From contig NZ_CP071132.1 of the NCBI RefSeq assembly GCF_017220215.1, positions 62,001-126,000 on the forward strand: a DNA stretch of 64,000 nucleotides, given 5' to 3'. The position numbers and the translations under genes were made by a program. How positions within the stretch are numbered: position 1 is the stretch's first letter; each line of letters begins with the position of its first letter. This stretch comes from Caballeronia sp. M1242 (GTDB taxonomy: Bacteria > Pseudomonadota > Gammaproteobacteria > Burkholderiales > Burkholderiaceae). Below are positions 17,066 through 25,372 of this stretch, one piece after another. The notes under the pieces were generated by a model, which did not search any database, had not been told where the DNA came from, and was given only the letters and a program-made list of their open reading frames with translations.

Positions 17066-18001
17066 ATGAACAACGTCAATCGCCTGTTCCGTTCGCCCGT
17101 GCTATGGGCCGCGGTGCTGCTCGCCGTCATCGCGACGACTTTGCCGTGGTGGCTGTCCGGCTACATTCTCGGCGTGCTGACGGTCGCGTATTACTTCGGC
17201 GTCTTCGCGATGTCGTGGGATCTGCTGTTCGGCTTCGCAGGCGAAGTCAACTTCGGTCCGACGTTCCTGATCGGCCTCGGCGCGTATTCCGCCGCGATGC
17301 TCAACGCGCACTTCAGCGCGCCGATTCCCGTATGCGTGATCGCGGGCGGCGTCGTCGCGCTGATCGGCGGGCTGCTGCTCGCGGTGCCTGCGCTGCGCCT
17401 GCGCGGTCCTTACTTCGGGCTCGTCACGCTGGTGGCCGTGTTGCTGCTGCAGAACGCGATCGTCATTTTCGCGGGTCTCACGGGCGGCGAGATCGGCATG
17501 ATGGTGCCCGATGTAATGTCCGTCGATGCGAACCACAACTACTGGATCGCGCTCGCGTTCCTCATCGTGTGTGCGATTCTTTTGTTCGGCTTGTCGCGTT
17601 CGGCGATCGGCTTGATCTTGCAAGCGAGCGGACAGGACACCGTCGGCGCGCAGGCGCTCGGCTTCAACGTGACGAAGCATAAGCTCGCGGCGTTTTGCAT
17701 CAGCGCGGTGTTCTCGGGCGTCGCGGGCGCGATGCTCGTGTTCTATCAGGGCACGGCATCCGTGAGCACGGTGGTCGATCTCGGCGTGGGCGTGCAGATC
17801 ATCATCGCGGCCGTCCTGGGCGGCCGGCGCACGATACTCGGCGCGGTGCTCGGCTCCATCTTCCTGATCGTCGCGGGTGAGTTCCTGCGTCCGCTCGGGC
17901 AGATCAACACGTTCGTGGTCGCGGCCGTGGCGCTCGCGGTCATTCTGTTCTTTCCGGACGGACTGCTTGGCAACCTGCTGCGCGTGAGGGAGCGCGAATG
18001 A
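17066..18001 (+). CDS. livM: ABC transporter permease, LivM type
   Basis: This 311-aa membrane protein matches the LivM family: FAMSWDLLFGFAGEVNFGP (the usual GQxSLG region replaced by GEVNFGPTF), PALRLRGPYFGLVTL, and the late LGAVLGSIFLI segment. The frame is open far upstream through livH, but the ATG at 17066 directly follows the livH stop and gives a family-typical length. Its TGA overlaps the ATG of the ATPase gene (ATGA at 17998-18001), implying translational coupling. Confidence 0.88.
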   Translation: MNNVNRLFRSPVLWAAVLLAVIATTLPWWLSGYILGVLTVAYYFGVFAMSWDLLFGFAGEVNFGPTFLIGLGAYSAAMLNAHFSAPIPVCVIAGGVVALIGGLLLAVPALRLRGPYFGLVTLVAVLLLQNAIVIFAGLTGGEIGMMVPDVMSVDANHNYWIALAFLIVCAILLFGLSRSAIGLILQASGQDTVGAQALGFNVTKHKLAAFCISAVFSGVAGAMLVFYQGTASVSTVVDLGVGVQIIIAAVLGGRRTILGAVLGSIFLIVAGEFLRPLGQINTFVVAAVALAVILFFPDGLLGNLLRVRERE

Positions 18002-19506
18002 ACGACACGCCTTTGCTTTCCGTGCGCGGGCTTACCAAGCGCTTCGGCGGATTGGTAGCGGTGAAAGACATCGGCTTCGACATCCGTCCCGGCGAGATAC
18101 TCGGCCTGATCGGGCCGAACGGCTCGGGCAAGTCGACCGTGATGAAGCTCATCATGGGCATCGAGCGTCCCAATGCGGGATCGGTGAAAGTCGGCGGCGT
18201 CGAGATGGCCGGGTGGCTGCCGCATCGCATCGCAAGGGCGGGCGTCGGCATCGTGTTTCAGCATTCGCGGCCGCTGCATCGCCAGACGGTGCTGGAGCAC
18301 ATCAAGCTCGCGCTCTTGCCGGATTCGCTGCTCAAGCTCGCGGCCGACCCGCACGTCAACACGCGCGCGCGAGAGATTGCCGAGCGCGTCGGCCTGGGCG
18401 CGGTGATGCATCGTCATCCCGCGACGCTGCCGTTTGCCGATCTGCGCCGCATGGAAATGGCGAAGGCGATTGCGCGCGATCCGAAAGTCGTGCTCGTCGA
18501 TGAGCCTTTCGCCGGTCTCACGCAAGCGGAATCGCAGGCGTTTTCCGAGCTGATTCGCGGTTTTCGCGCGGAAGGGCGCGCGGTGCTGCTCGTCGATCAC
18601 AACGTGAAGAGTCTCGCGGCGCTCGCGGATCGCGTGCTCGCCATGTATCTCGGCGAGTACGTCGCGGAAGGCTCGGCCGCCGACGTGATGCGCAACGAGA
18701 CCGTGCGGCGCGTCTACCTCGGCGGCAAGATCGAAGCGCGCGAACGCACGGCGGACGTATCGAGCACGAAGGCGCCGATTCTCGAAGTCGAGGACGTGGG
18801 CGTGCTTTACGGCAAGGCGCGCGCGCTCGACGGCGTGAGTCTTCATGTGCGCGAAGGCGAGTTCGTGTCGGTGGTCGGCCTGAACGGCGCGGGCAAGACC
18901 ACGCTCTTCAACGCGATCTGCGGGCTCGTGCCTTCGAGCGGGACCATCCGCTTCGGCGGACAGCCGCTCAAAGGCATGAGCGGCGCGGCGATCGCGCGGG
19001 CGGGCATCGTGCAATGTCCGGAAACGCGCGAGCTTTTCGGCGACATGACCGTGCGCGAGAACCTCGATCTCGGCGGCTATCATCTGGCGAACACGGCGCG
19101 CGACGAGCAACTCGCGTGGCTCTTCGAGCTCTTTCCGATTCTCGAATCGCGACAGGCGCAAACGGCGCGCACGCTGTCCGGCGGCGAGCAGCAGATGCTC
19201 GCCATCGCACGCGCGCTGATGATGCAGCCGAAGCTCCTCATTCTCGACGAACCGACGCTCGGTCTTGCGCCCGTGATTCTGGAGCAGCTATCGAAGGCGC
19301 TCGACAAGCTGCAAAAGACCACGCCCATTACCGTGCTGCTCGGCGAGCAGAACGTGACCTTCGCGCTGCCGCACGCGGACCGCGTGTATGTGCTGGAACA
19401 TGCGCGCATCGTGTGGGAGGGCAGTCCCGCGCGCTTCGAGCAGGAGATGGGCGAAGGCTTCCTCGACACTCCGCCGTCGGGCACGACGCAAGCCGTGCGA
19501 GCCTGA
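17998..19506 (+). CDS. Fused double ATPase of a branched-chain-type ABC transporter (LivG-LivF in one chain)
   Basis: This 502-aa protein contains two ABC ATPase domains that are usually separate LivG and LivF chains. Domain 1 (about 5-245): Walker A GPNGSGKST (39-47), Walker B VVLVDEP (164-170), H-loop VDH (199-201). Domain 2 (about 260-490): Walker A GLNGAGKTT (294-302), signature LSGGEQQ (393-399), Walker B LLILDEP (413-419), and EQN in place of the switch His. Domain 1 has LPFADLRRM (144-152) where an LSxGQ signature is expected, so one of the two ATP sites may be non-canonical. A linker of about 15 residues joins the domains. Both halves would pair with LivH/LivM. Confidence 0.9.
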   Translation: MNDTPLLSVRGLTKRFGGLVAVKDIGFDIRPGEILGLIGPNGSGKSTVMKLIMGIERPNAGSVKVGGVEMAGWLPHRIARAGVGIVFQHSRPLHRQTVLEHIKLALLPDSLLKLAADPHVNTRAREIAERVGLGAVMHRHPATLPFADLRRMEMAKAIARDPKVVLVDEPFAGLTQAESQAFSELIRGFRAEGRAVLLVDHNVKSLAALADRVLAMYLGEYVAEGSAADVMRNETVRRVYLGGKIEARERTADVSSTKAPILEVEDVGVLYGKARALDGVSLHVREGEFVSVVGLNGAGKTTLFNAICGLVPSSGTIRFGGQPLKGMSGAAIARAGIVQCPETRELFGDMTVRENLDLGGYHLANTARDEQLAWLFELFPILESRQAQTARTLSGGEQQMLAIARALMMQPKLLILDEPTLGLAPVILEQLSKALDKLQKTTPITVLLGEQNVTFALPHADRVYVLEHARIVWEGSPARFEQEMGEGFLDTPPSGTTQAVRA

Positions 19507-19680
19507 GTCTCGTGCGAAAAGCGTTGCGCAAAACACCACACGGAGCGCTTCCGTTTGCATCAATGCGTGCACTGCGATATCTGGTGTGATAAAAGTCCGC
19601 GTGCTTTTTTCGAAGCGCGCGCTGGCTGTGCGCTGAAAACGAGCGCATCACATCGATAGAAATACACGCAGAAGACACTC

Positions 19681-20817
19681 ATGAAGACGATCACCTCGCG
19701 CGCGGCAAGCGCGTTCGCCGCATCGGCCATTGCATTGGCCTGCCAGTCCGCCTTCGCGCAAAGCTCGGTCACGCTGTACGGCGTCGCCGACGTCAGCGTG
19801 CGCTATCTCACGAACGCCAACGCCAATAACCATGGCAAGCTGTTCATGACCAACGGCGCGGTCACCAATAGCCGCATCGGCCTGAAAGGCACCGAAGAAC
19901 TGGGCGGCGGCCTGAAGGCGGTCTTCCGGCTGGAAAGCGGCGTGGAACTGCAAAACGGCCAGTACTCGGACAGCCAGCGCGAATTCAACCGCGCGGCCTA
20001 CGTGGGACTCGCGAACCAGTACGGCGCGGTGACGCTCGGCCGCCAGAAGACGCCGCTCTTCGACATGCTCGGCGATGTCTACGACCCGCTCACCGTCGGC
20101 AACTACTTCGAGAACGCATGGCTGCCGGTGGCGCTCGGCGCGGGCCTCTATGCGGACAACGCCGTGAAGTACACCGGCACGTTCGGCGGCCTCACGCTCG
20201 GCGCGATGTACTCGTTCGGCACCAACTCCACGTCGACGGGCGCGGGCGGCTTCTCCGGTCAGGTGCCGGGCCATATGGGCGCGGGCAACATGTACGGCTT
20301 CACGGCGTCGTACACGGTCGGGCCGCTTTCCATCGACGGCGGCTATCAGCAGAACAGCGACAACGCGAGCAACAAGCAGAAGATCTGGAACGCCAACGTG
20401 GTCTATGCGATCGGGCCGGCGAAAGTGTACGTCGGCTATCTGCATTCGACCGATGACACCGGCTTCGTGGACAGCCTGCTCGCGCAGCGCAATCTGGTCG
20501 CGGGCGTTGATATTCTCAAGGGGTCCGGGCGCCGCGACGACGGCCCATTCGGCGGCGTGACGTGGCAAGTGACGCCCGCGCTCTTGCTCACCGGCGCGTT
20601 CTACTATGACCACATGAAGAACGCGGCGATCGGCGGCGGCGCGACGGGCAGCGGCAATCGCTACACGGGCGTCGCGCTCGCGGAGTACGCGCTTTCCAAG
20701 CGCACGGAAGTGTATGGCACCGTGGACTTCAACAAGGTCACGGGCGCGGGCGTGGTCGAACTGCCGGGCCGCTCGAACCAGACGGGCGTATCGGTCGGGC
20801 TGCGCAACCTGTTCTGA
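19681..20817 (+). CDS. Gram-negative porin (OmpC/Omp32 family)
   Basis: This 378-aa protein has a signal peptide (MKTITSRAASAFAASAIALA..., cleavage near AFA-QSS) followed by SSVTLYGVADVSV, the invariant start of Burkholderiales trimeric porins. SRIGLKGTEELGGGLKAVF and the terminal GVSVGLRNLF with C-terminal Phe are the family's barrel and assembly signals. It forms a 16-stranded outer-membrane channel for small solutes. It lies 174 bp after the ABC importer operon and may be co-regulated with it. A possible promoter (TTGCAT at 19555, TATCTG at 19578) is weak. Confidence 0.92.
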   Translation: MKTITSRAASAFAASAIALACQSAFAQSSVTLYGVADVSVRYLTNANANNHGKLFMTNGAVTNSRIGLKGTEELGGGLKAVFRLESGVELQNGQYSDSQREFNRAAYVGLANQYGAVTLGRQKTPLFDMLGDVYDPLTVGNYFENAWLPVALGAGLYADNAVKYTGTFGGLTLGAMYSFGTNSTSTGAGGFSGQVPGHMGAGNMYGFTASYTVGPLSIDGGYQQNSDNASNKQKIWNANVVYAIGPAKVYVGYLHSTDDTGFVDSLLAQRNLVAGVDILKGSGRRDDGPFGGVTWQVTPALLLTGAFYYDHMKNAAIGGGATGSGNRYTGVALAEYALSKRTEVYGTVDFNKVTGAGVVELPGRSNQTGVSVGLRNLF

Positions 20818-20843
20818 CGCGCCGGGCGCGGGTGCGGATTTTG

Positions 20844-20870
20844 CGTCTCCGGCATCAAAAACCGGAGACG
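20844..20870 (+). promoter_or_regulatory. Hairpin covering the ribosome site of the next gene
   Basis: CGTCTCCGG (20844-20852) and CCGGAGACG (20862-20870) form a perfect 9-bp stem with loop CATCAAAAA. The right arm contains the GGAG (20864-20867) that serves the ATG at 20874. No T-run follows, so it may cap the porin mRNA, control translation of the next gene, or both. Confidence 0.65.
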
Positions 20871-20873
20871 ACC

Positions 20874-21491
20874 ATGCCCGATACGGCACATCATGATCCT
20901 TGCAGGCTCGGTGTCGCGTTCATCGACGCGCAATTGATGACGCTCTACACGCACGCCGGCCTGCTCGCCGACTGGATCGACCACGGCGAGCGCGCGCCGG
21001 ACTTGAGCGCCGTCGCGCGGCTGCTCGCGCATCGCCATGCGCGGCCGGAAGCGCACACGCACAGCGAAGACGGCATGCCGATGAAGCATGAGCCGTCGGA
21101 CGACGTTCCCGCGTGGCCGACGTTCGACGACGCACGCGAGCGCATGGCCTTCGCGCTGCACGTGCCTTGCACCAACGCGATTCTCGCGGTGGCGGATTTC
21201 TTCGATGTGCACCGGTTGTCGAATTCGCGTACGCCCGAAGTGCAGTTCCTCATGCGTCTGCGCGAAGCGGCGGTGAACGGGAACCGCTTTCATATCGCCG
21301 AGAACGAGTACATGCCGCATGCGGCGTACGGCGGCCTCATCATCGACAAGACACTGGACGGTAAGCCTCTGATGGGCGAAGGTGCGCAAGAAGGCTTCAT
21401 CGCGTTCGGCGACGTGATCGGACTGCTTCGCTATTTGCGCAAGCTTCTGACGAGCATGCAGTCGGTGATCAGTTCGGGCGATGCGGGCTAA
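20874..21491 (+). CDS. Hypothetical protein (205 aa)
   Basis: I do not recognise this protein. It is soluble with no signal peptide, begins MPDTAHHDPCRLGVAFIDAQ, is rich in His and Asp in its first half (HRHARPEAHTHSEDG), and has a hydrophobic FALHVPCTNAILAVADFFDV segment and a C-terminal helix LLRYLRKLLTSM. A GGAG site six bases upstream supports the start, though it lies inside a hairpin stem. It may be co-transcribed with the porin 56 bp upstream. Codon use matches the neighbours. Confidence 0.7.
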   Translation: MPDTAHHDPCRLGVAFIDAQLMTLYTHAGLLADWIDHGERAPDLSAVARLLAHRHARPEAHTHSEDGMPMKHEPSDDVPAWPTFDDARERMAFALHVPCTNAILAVADFFDVHRLSNSRTPEVQFLMRLREAAVNGNRFHIAENEYMPHAAYGGLIIDKTLDGKPLMGEGAQEGFIAFGDVIGLLRYLRKLLTSMQSVISSGDAG

Positions 21492-21531
21492 AAACGAAAG
21501 CGGCCGCTGACCCTACGTGATCAGCGGCCGC
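21491..21531 (-). terminator. Terminator of the small secreted-protein gene
   Basis: An 11-bp perfect stem GCGGCCGCTGA/TCAGCGGCCGC (21500-21510 with 21521-21531, loop 10) lies between convergent genes. Read on the minus strand it is followed by TTTCGTTTTT, so it terminates the 53-aa gene. It may also block read-through from the plus-strand gene. Confidence 0.8.
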
Positions 21532-21558
21532 CTCGCTCAGCACTTGATCGACTCCGGC

Positions 21559-21720
21559 TTACTCCGCCGATTTCTTGTGATGTTTGTGATGCTTATGCGT
21601 CTTGCTGTAGGCGGGGCGCTTCTGGTTGGCCGGGTATTCGGCCGCAGCGAACGACAGCGTAGGCGCAGCGAACGCCGCGAGCACGAACAGAACGAGAGTC
21701 TTTTTAACGGCAGTTTTCAT
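21559..21720 (-). CDS. Small secreted His/Lys-rich protein (53 aa)
   Basis: The protein begins MKTAVKKTLVLFVLAAFAAP, a clear signal peptide with cleavage near SFA-AAEYP. The mature peptide is about 30 residues and ends in a His/Lys cluster (KTHKHHKHHKK). That tail could bind metal or anionic surfaces; this is inference. The length resembles acid-shock-like or PsiF-like small periplasmic proteins but I cannot assign a family. The ATG at 21720 is chosen for the signal peptide, and the gene has its own terminator. Confidence 0.7.
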   Translation of the reverse strand: MKTAVKKTLVLFVLAAFAAPTLSFAAAEYPANQKRPAYSKTHKHHKHHKKSAE

Positions 21721-21928
21721 CGGAAGCTCGCAGAAAAAAGTGGTGGACGGCGGAGCGGCGAACGGTCGTTTGCCGGCATCGCACGTCACAGGTCACATGG
21801 AGAACTACGGAACTGCGCTCGGCAGTGTACCTGCGCAAAAAGACAGCGTGCCACGTCCATGTGACGCTGTTGCGAATTTGCCCGTGCCCGGCCGTTCGTG
21901 CTTCGCCGCGCTTGTCTTGAAGCGCGCT

Positions 21929-22831
21929 TCATGCGTTGGGGCCGTCGGGCAACTTGCGCTGCCACGCGACGACGATCGCGCTGCCGACGATCAACACGAT
22001 GCCCGCGAGCGACAGCGGCGCGATGACTTCTCCCCACACCGCGTAGCCGAACAACGCGGCCCACACGATGCTCGTGTAGTTGAACGGCGCCAGCGCGCCG
22101 GCATCCGCGCGGCGATACGCGACCGTACACAGCAGTTGCCCCGCGGTGGCGAACACGCCGATCAGCGCCATGACGCCGAGCGCGTGCAGCGTCGGCGTCT
22201 TCCACTCGAACGCGAGCGTGCAGCCGGTCACGACCGTGCCGACCGCCGAGAAGAAAAAGACCGTGGTGCGTGAATCGTCCGTGGCGCGAATCCGCTTGAT
22301 CTGAATGAGCGACAGCGCGCCGAAGAACGCACAGCACAGCAGCAATAGCGGCCCGAGCCAGTGCGATTCGCCGCCGCCGGGACGCACCACGAGCAGCACG
22401 CCGACGAAGCCCGTGAACGCGGCGCAGGCGCCGCGCGCCGTCATCTTTTCGCGCAGCAGGAAAGGCGCGAGCGCGACCACGATCAGCGTTTCCGAATAAG
22501 CGATCGCGACCGCTTCGCCGAGCGGCATGTACGGCAGCCCCGCGAAGAAGAACGCCGACGCGCCTAGAAGCGTCAGCGCGCGCACGGTCTGGCCTTTGAG
22601 GTCGAGCGTCCGGATGCGTTCGCCGAGAGACCGCGTGCCGGTGCAGCACATCGCGAACGCGGGCATGAGGCCGAAGAACATGCGGAAGAACGTCACTTCG
22701 TTGGCGGGATACTGTAGCGCGACGACCTTCGCGAGCGCATCGACGATGGCGAAGCAGAACATCGACGCAAGAATGCAGCCGATGCTCGCGAGCGGAAGGT
22801 GGCCGCTGCGCGCGGCGAGACAAGTGGTCAT
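21929..22831 (-). CDS. DMT superfamily transporter (EamA)
   Basis: This 300-aa protein has ten hydrophobic helices in two homologous halves, as in EamA/RhaT exporters of the drug/metabolite superfamily. The first half includes LASMFCFAIVDALAKVVALQ and the AIAYSETLIVVALAPFLLRE pair. The second includes AYRRADAGALAPFNYTSIVW. It probably exports an amino acid or other small metabolite across the inner membrane. Its ATG overlaps the stop of the upstream gene (ATGA at 22828-22831), so the two are coupled. Confidence 0.86.
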   Translation of the reverse strand: MTTCLAARSGHLPLASIGCILASMFCFAIVDALAKVVALQYPANEVTFFRMFFGLMPAFAMCCTGTRSLGERIRTLDLKGQTVRALTLLGASAFFFAGLPYMPLGEAVAIAYSETLIVVALAPFLLREKMTARGACAAFTGFVGVLLVVRPGGGESHWLGPLLLLCCAFFGALSLIQIKRIRATDDSRTTVFFFSAVGTVVTGCTLAFEWKTPTLHALGVMALIGVFATAGQLLCTVAYRRADAGALAPFNYTSIVWAALFGYAVWGEVIAPLSLAGIVLIVGSAIVVAWQRKLPDGPNA

Positions 22832-23220
22832 GTCGGTTCGACGTCTTGGGGCTTGCGCTTGCTGCGCGACCTGCGCGGCTTCGGCTCCACGCCGATGCGC
22901 GGATCGCGCGCGAGGACGAGTGCCGTCAGGTGTTGCGCCACCGTCTCGAAGTCCGGATGTTCCTGCGCCACGTAGAGCCATTTGCCGAGCACGGGATGCG
23001 GTTTCAGCGCGGGGATGGCATCGACGAGCGCGGCGTGCCGTTCCTGCGACGTGCACACGAGCAAGCCGTTCCACGGCTTCTCGCGGTCCGCCGCGACGAG
23101 ACACAGCATGCCGTCGAGATAAGCGGCGTCGCATCCGAACATGCGTTTGCGGATGAACGTGGCGTCGCGCTCGAACGGTTCGAAGATCCAGACGAGCGAA
23201 TTGCGAATCGAAGAAGGCAT
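22828..23220 (-). CDS. Conserved hypothetical protein, possibly TfoX N-domain-like
   Basis: This 130-aa soluble protein has KRMFGCDAAYLDGMLCLVA, which resembles the MFGG(x)GLYxDG strand of TfoX N-terminal-type domains, and a highly basic tail (EPKPRRSRSKRKPQDVEPT). The core WNGLLVCTSQERHAALVDAI suggests an alpha/beta fold. I cannot assign a function. The ATG at 23220 fits the likely domain start. It is coupled by stop/start overlap to the EamA transporter gene. Confidence 0.65.
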   Translation of the reverse strand: MPSSIRNSLVWIFEPFERDATFIRKRMFGCDAAYLDGMLCLVAADREKPWNGLLVCTSQERHAALVDAIPALKPHPVLGKWLYVAQEHPDFETVAQHLTALVLARDPRIGVEPKPRRSRSKRKPQDVEPT

Positions 23221-23295
23221 GGGCGAGACGGTCCTGTGGCCGCAAGATTCTCGCACGGCTTCCCCGGTTTTTCGACGACGCGGCTATGCCTATGC

Positions 23296-23970
23296 CTACG
23301 GCCGTGCGGCCACTTCGTCCAGATGCGCAAGCAGGTCCGCCGGGTCTTCATAGACGCGCAGCGCGCCCGCGCGTTCGAGCTCGTCGCTGCCATAACCGCC
23401 CGACAGCAACCCGACGCCGAGCGACCGGCAGCGGCGCGCGGCGAGCATGTCCCAGATGCTGTCGCCGACGACGACCGTATGCTCGATCGGCACGTTCAGC
23501 CGCTCTGCTGCGGCGATGAACAGATCGGGATCGGGCTTCGCGTACTTCACGTCGTCGCGCGTGACGACGACCTGCTTCGACGCATCCACGCCGAGCGCCT
23601 CCAGATTCACCGCCGCGGTTTCCATGCGGCCGCTCGTCGCGATGGCCCAGCGCGTGCCGGCTTCGGTCAGCGCGGCGAGCAGTTCGCGCGCGCCCGGCAG
23701 CGGGCAGACCTGCGCGCGCAGCCGCTGATACGCCTCGGTATGCAGCCGCCGCAGATGGTCCACCCGTTCCGCGCTGATCTCGCCGTGCGTCTCGCGCAGC
23801 AACTGATTGGTGAAGAGCCCGCCGCTCATGCCGATCTTGCGATGGATGCGCCACACCGACAGGTCGATGCCTTCCGCATTCAGCGCTTCTTTCCACGCCA
23901 GCACGTGTTGATACACGCTGTCGACGAGCGTGCCGTCGAGGTCGAAGAGAAACGACGTTTCGATTCGCAT
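23296..23970 (-). CDS. HAD-superfamily hydrolase (phosphoglycolate phosphatase-like)
   Basis: This 224-aa protein has the HAD motifs in order: FLFDLDGTLVDS (nucleophile Asp and acid/base Asp), IATSGR (motif II Ser/Thr), the motif III Lys in KYAKPDP and VVGDSIWDM (motif IV). The helical cap between about 18 and 85 places it with the beta-phosphoglucomutase/phosphoglycolate phosphatase subfamily. It likely dephosphorylates a small sugar phosphate. A GGGAGAACACC site precedes the ATG. It is divergent from the DAHP synthase gene. Confidence 0.88.
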   Translation of the reverse strand: MRIETSFLFDLDGTLVDSVYQHVLAWKEALNAEGIDLSVWRIHRKIGMSGGLFTNQLLRETHGEISAERVDHLRRLHTEAYQRLRAQVCPLPGARELLAALTEAGTRWAIATSGRMETAAVNLEALGVDASKQVVVTRDDVKYAKPDPDLFIAAAERLNVPIEHTVVVGDSIWDMLAARRCRSLGVGLLSGGYGSDELERAGALRVYEDPADLLAHLDEVAARP

Positions 23971-24122
23971 GGTGTTCTCCCTGTATGAAGCACCATCATA
24001 CGCACCGATCGCGGCACGCGTTCGCGCGCGTCGTCATCAATGCGATAATCGAACCTTGCAACGAAAGACTGCAATCGCGCGCGAAAACCGCATCGCGCAC
24101 GCATATCACGCTTAGATAACGC

Positions 24123-25256
24123 ATGACGGAGCCTACATTGAGCCGCATCGACAATCCCGCCCGCGACCAGGAAGCCGGCGTGGCCGACTCCACGCAAGAC
24201 ACCACTCGCATCGACGACACGCGCATCGGCGCAGTGCGTCCGCTGATCTCGCCCGCGCTTCTGCTCGACGAACTGCCGGTCACGCCCGCCGTGCAGACGC
24301 TCGTCGAGGCGAGCCGCGCCGCGATTGCCGACATCCTGCACGGCCGCAACGACCGTCTCGTGGTCGTGGTCGGCCCGTGTTCGATTCACGACCACGGCCA
24401 GGCAATGGACTACGCGCGGCGTCTCAAGACCGTCGCCGAGCGCCTCTCCGACGACCTCTGCATCGTCATGCGCGTGTACTTCGAGAAGCCGCGCACGACG
24501 GTCGGCTGGAAAGGCTATATCAACGATCCCCGTCTGGACGGCAGCTTTCGCATCAACGAAGGGCTGCGCCGGGCGCGCGAGCTTCTGCTCGAAGTGAGCG
24601 GCCTAGGCCTGCCCACGGCGACCGAGTTTCTCGACCTGTTGAGTCCGCAATACATCGCGGACCTGATCGCGTGGGGCGCTATCGGCGCGCGCACGACCGA
24701 AAGCCAGAGCCATCGGCAGCTCGCGTCGGGTCTGTCGTGTCCGATCGGCTTCAAGAACGGCACCGACGGCGGCGTGCAGGTCGCGGCGGATGCCATCGTC
24801 GCGGCGCGGGCCAGCCATGCGTTCATGGGCATGACGAAGATGGGCATGGCCGCGATCTTCGAAACGCGCGGCAACGACGACTGCCATGTGATTCTGCGCG
24901 GCGGCAAGAAAGGCCCGAATTACGATGCCGAGAGCGTGGCCGCGAGTTGCGCCGCGCTTGCCGCGCTCGGCCAGCGCGAACAGGTCATGATCGACTGCTC
25001 ACATGCGAACTCGAACAAGTCGCATCTGCGTCAGGTGGATGTCGCGCAGGACATCGCGCGTCAACTGTCGGCGGGCGAGAAGCGCATCACGGGCGTGATG
25101 ATCGAGAGCCATCTTGAAGAAGGGCGGCAGGACCTGAAGCCGGGCGTGCCGCTCAGGCACGGCGTCTCGATCACGGATGCCTGCCTCGGCTGGACGCAGA
25201 CCGAGCCCGTGCTCGAACTGCTCGCCACGGCCGTGCGCGCCCGCCGCGCGCGCTAG
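24123..25256 (+). CDS. aroG: 3-deoxy-7-phosphoheptulonate synthase, class I (AroF/G/H type)
   Basis: This 377-aa enzyme condenses phosphoenolpyruvate with erythrose-4-phosphate, the first step of the shikimate pathway. Type Ia signatures are clear: VGPCSIHDHGQA, MRVYFEKPRTTVGWKG, GARTTESQSHRQLASG, FKNGTDGG and MIDCSHANSNK with catalytic and metal-binding residues. It is about 25 residues longer than E. coli AroG because of a polar N-terminal extension (to about residue 30), where feedback inhibitors usually bind in this family. Which aromatic amino acid inhibits it cannot be told. Single-gene unit. Confidence 0.93.
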   Translation: MTEPTLSRIDNPARDQEAGVADSTQDTTRIDDTRIGAVRPLISPALLLDELPVTPAVQTLVEASRAAIADILHGRNDRLVVVVGPCSIHDHGQAMDYARRLKTVAERLSDDLCIVMRVYFEKPRTTVGWKGYINDPRLDGSFRINEGLRRARELLLEVSGLGLPTATEFLDLLSPQYIADLIAWGAIGARTTESQSHRQLASGLSCPIGFKNGTDGGVQVAADAIVAARASHAFMGMTKMGMAAIFETRGNDDCHVILRGGKKGPNYDAESVAASCAALAALGQREQVMIDCSHANSNKSHLRQVDVAQDIARQLSAGEKRITGVMIESHLEEGRQDLKPGVPLRHGVSITDACLGWTQTEPVLELLATAVRARRAR

Positions 25257-25299
25257 ACAGCGCAGTAAGGACATGGGCGCACCCGGGCGGTGCATCGCT

Positions 25300-25326
25300 T
25301 CACGAAAGCTTCATTCAAGTTCGTGA
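25300..25326 (+). promoter_or_regulatory. Inverted repeat upstream of the EAL-CBS-GGDEF gene
   Basis: TCACGAA and TTCGTGA form a perfect dyad with 13-base spacing, 46 bases before the ATG at 25373. It could be an operator or an mRNA hairpin. No known regulator is recognised from it. Confidence 0.35.
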
Positions 25327-25372
25327 GACGCGCACCGTTACCTCGGACGATAGCCCGCTCATCGAAAGGCCC

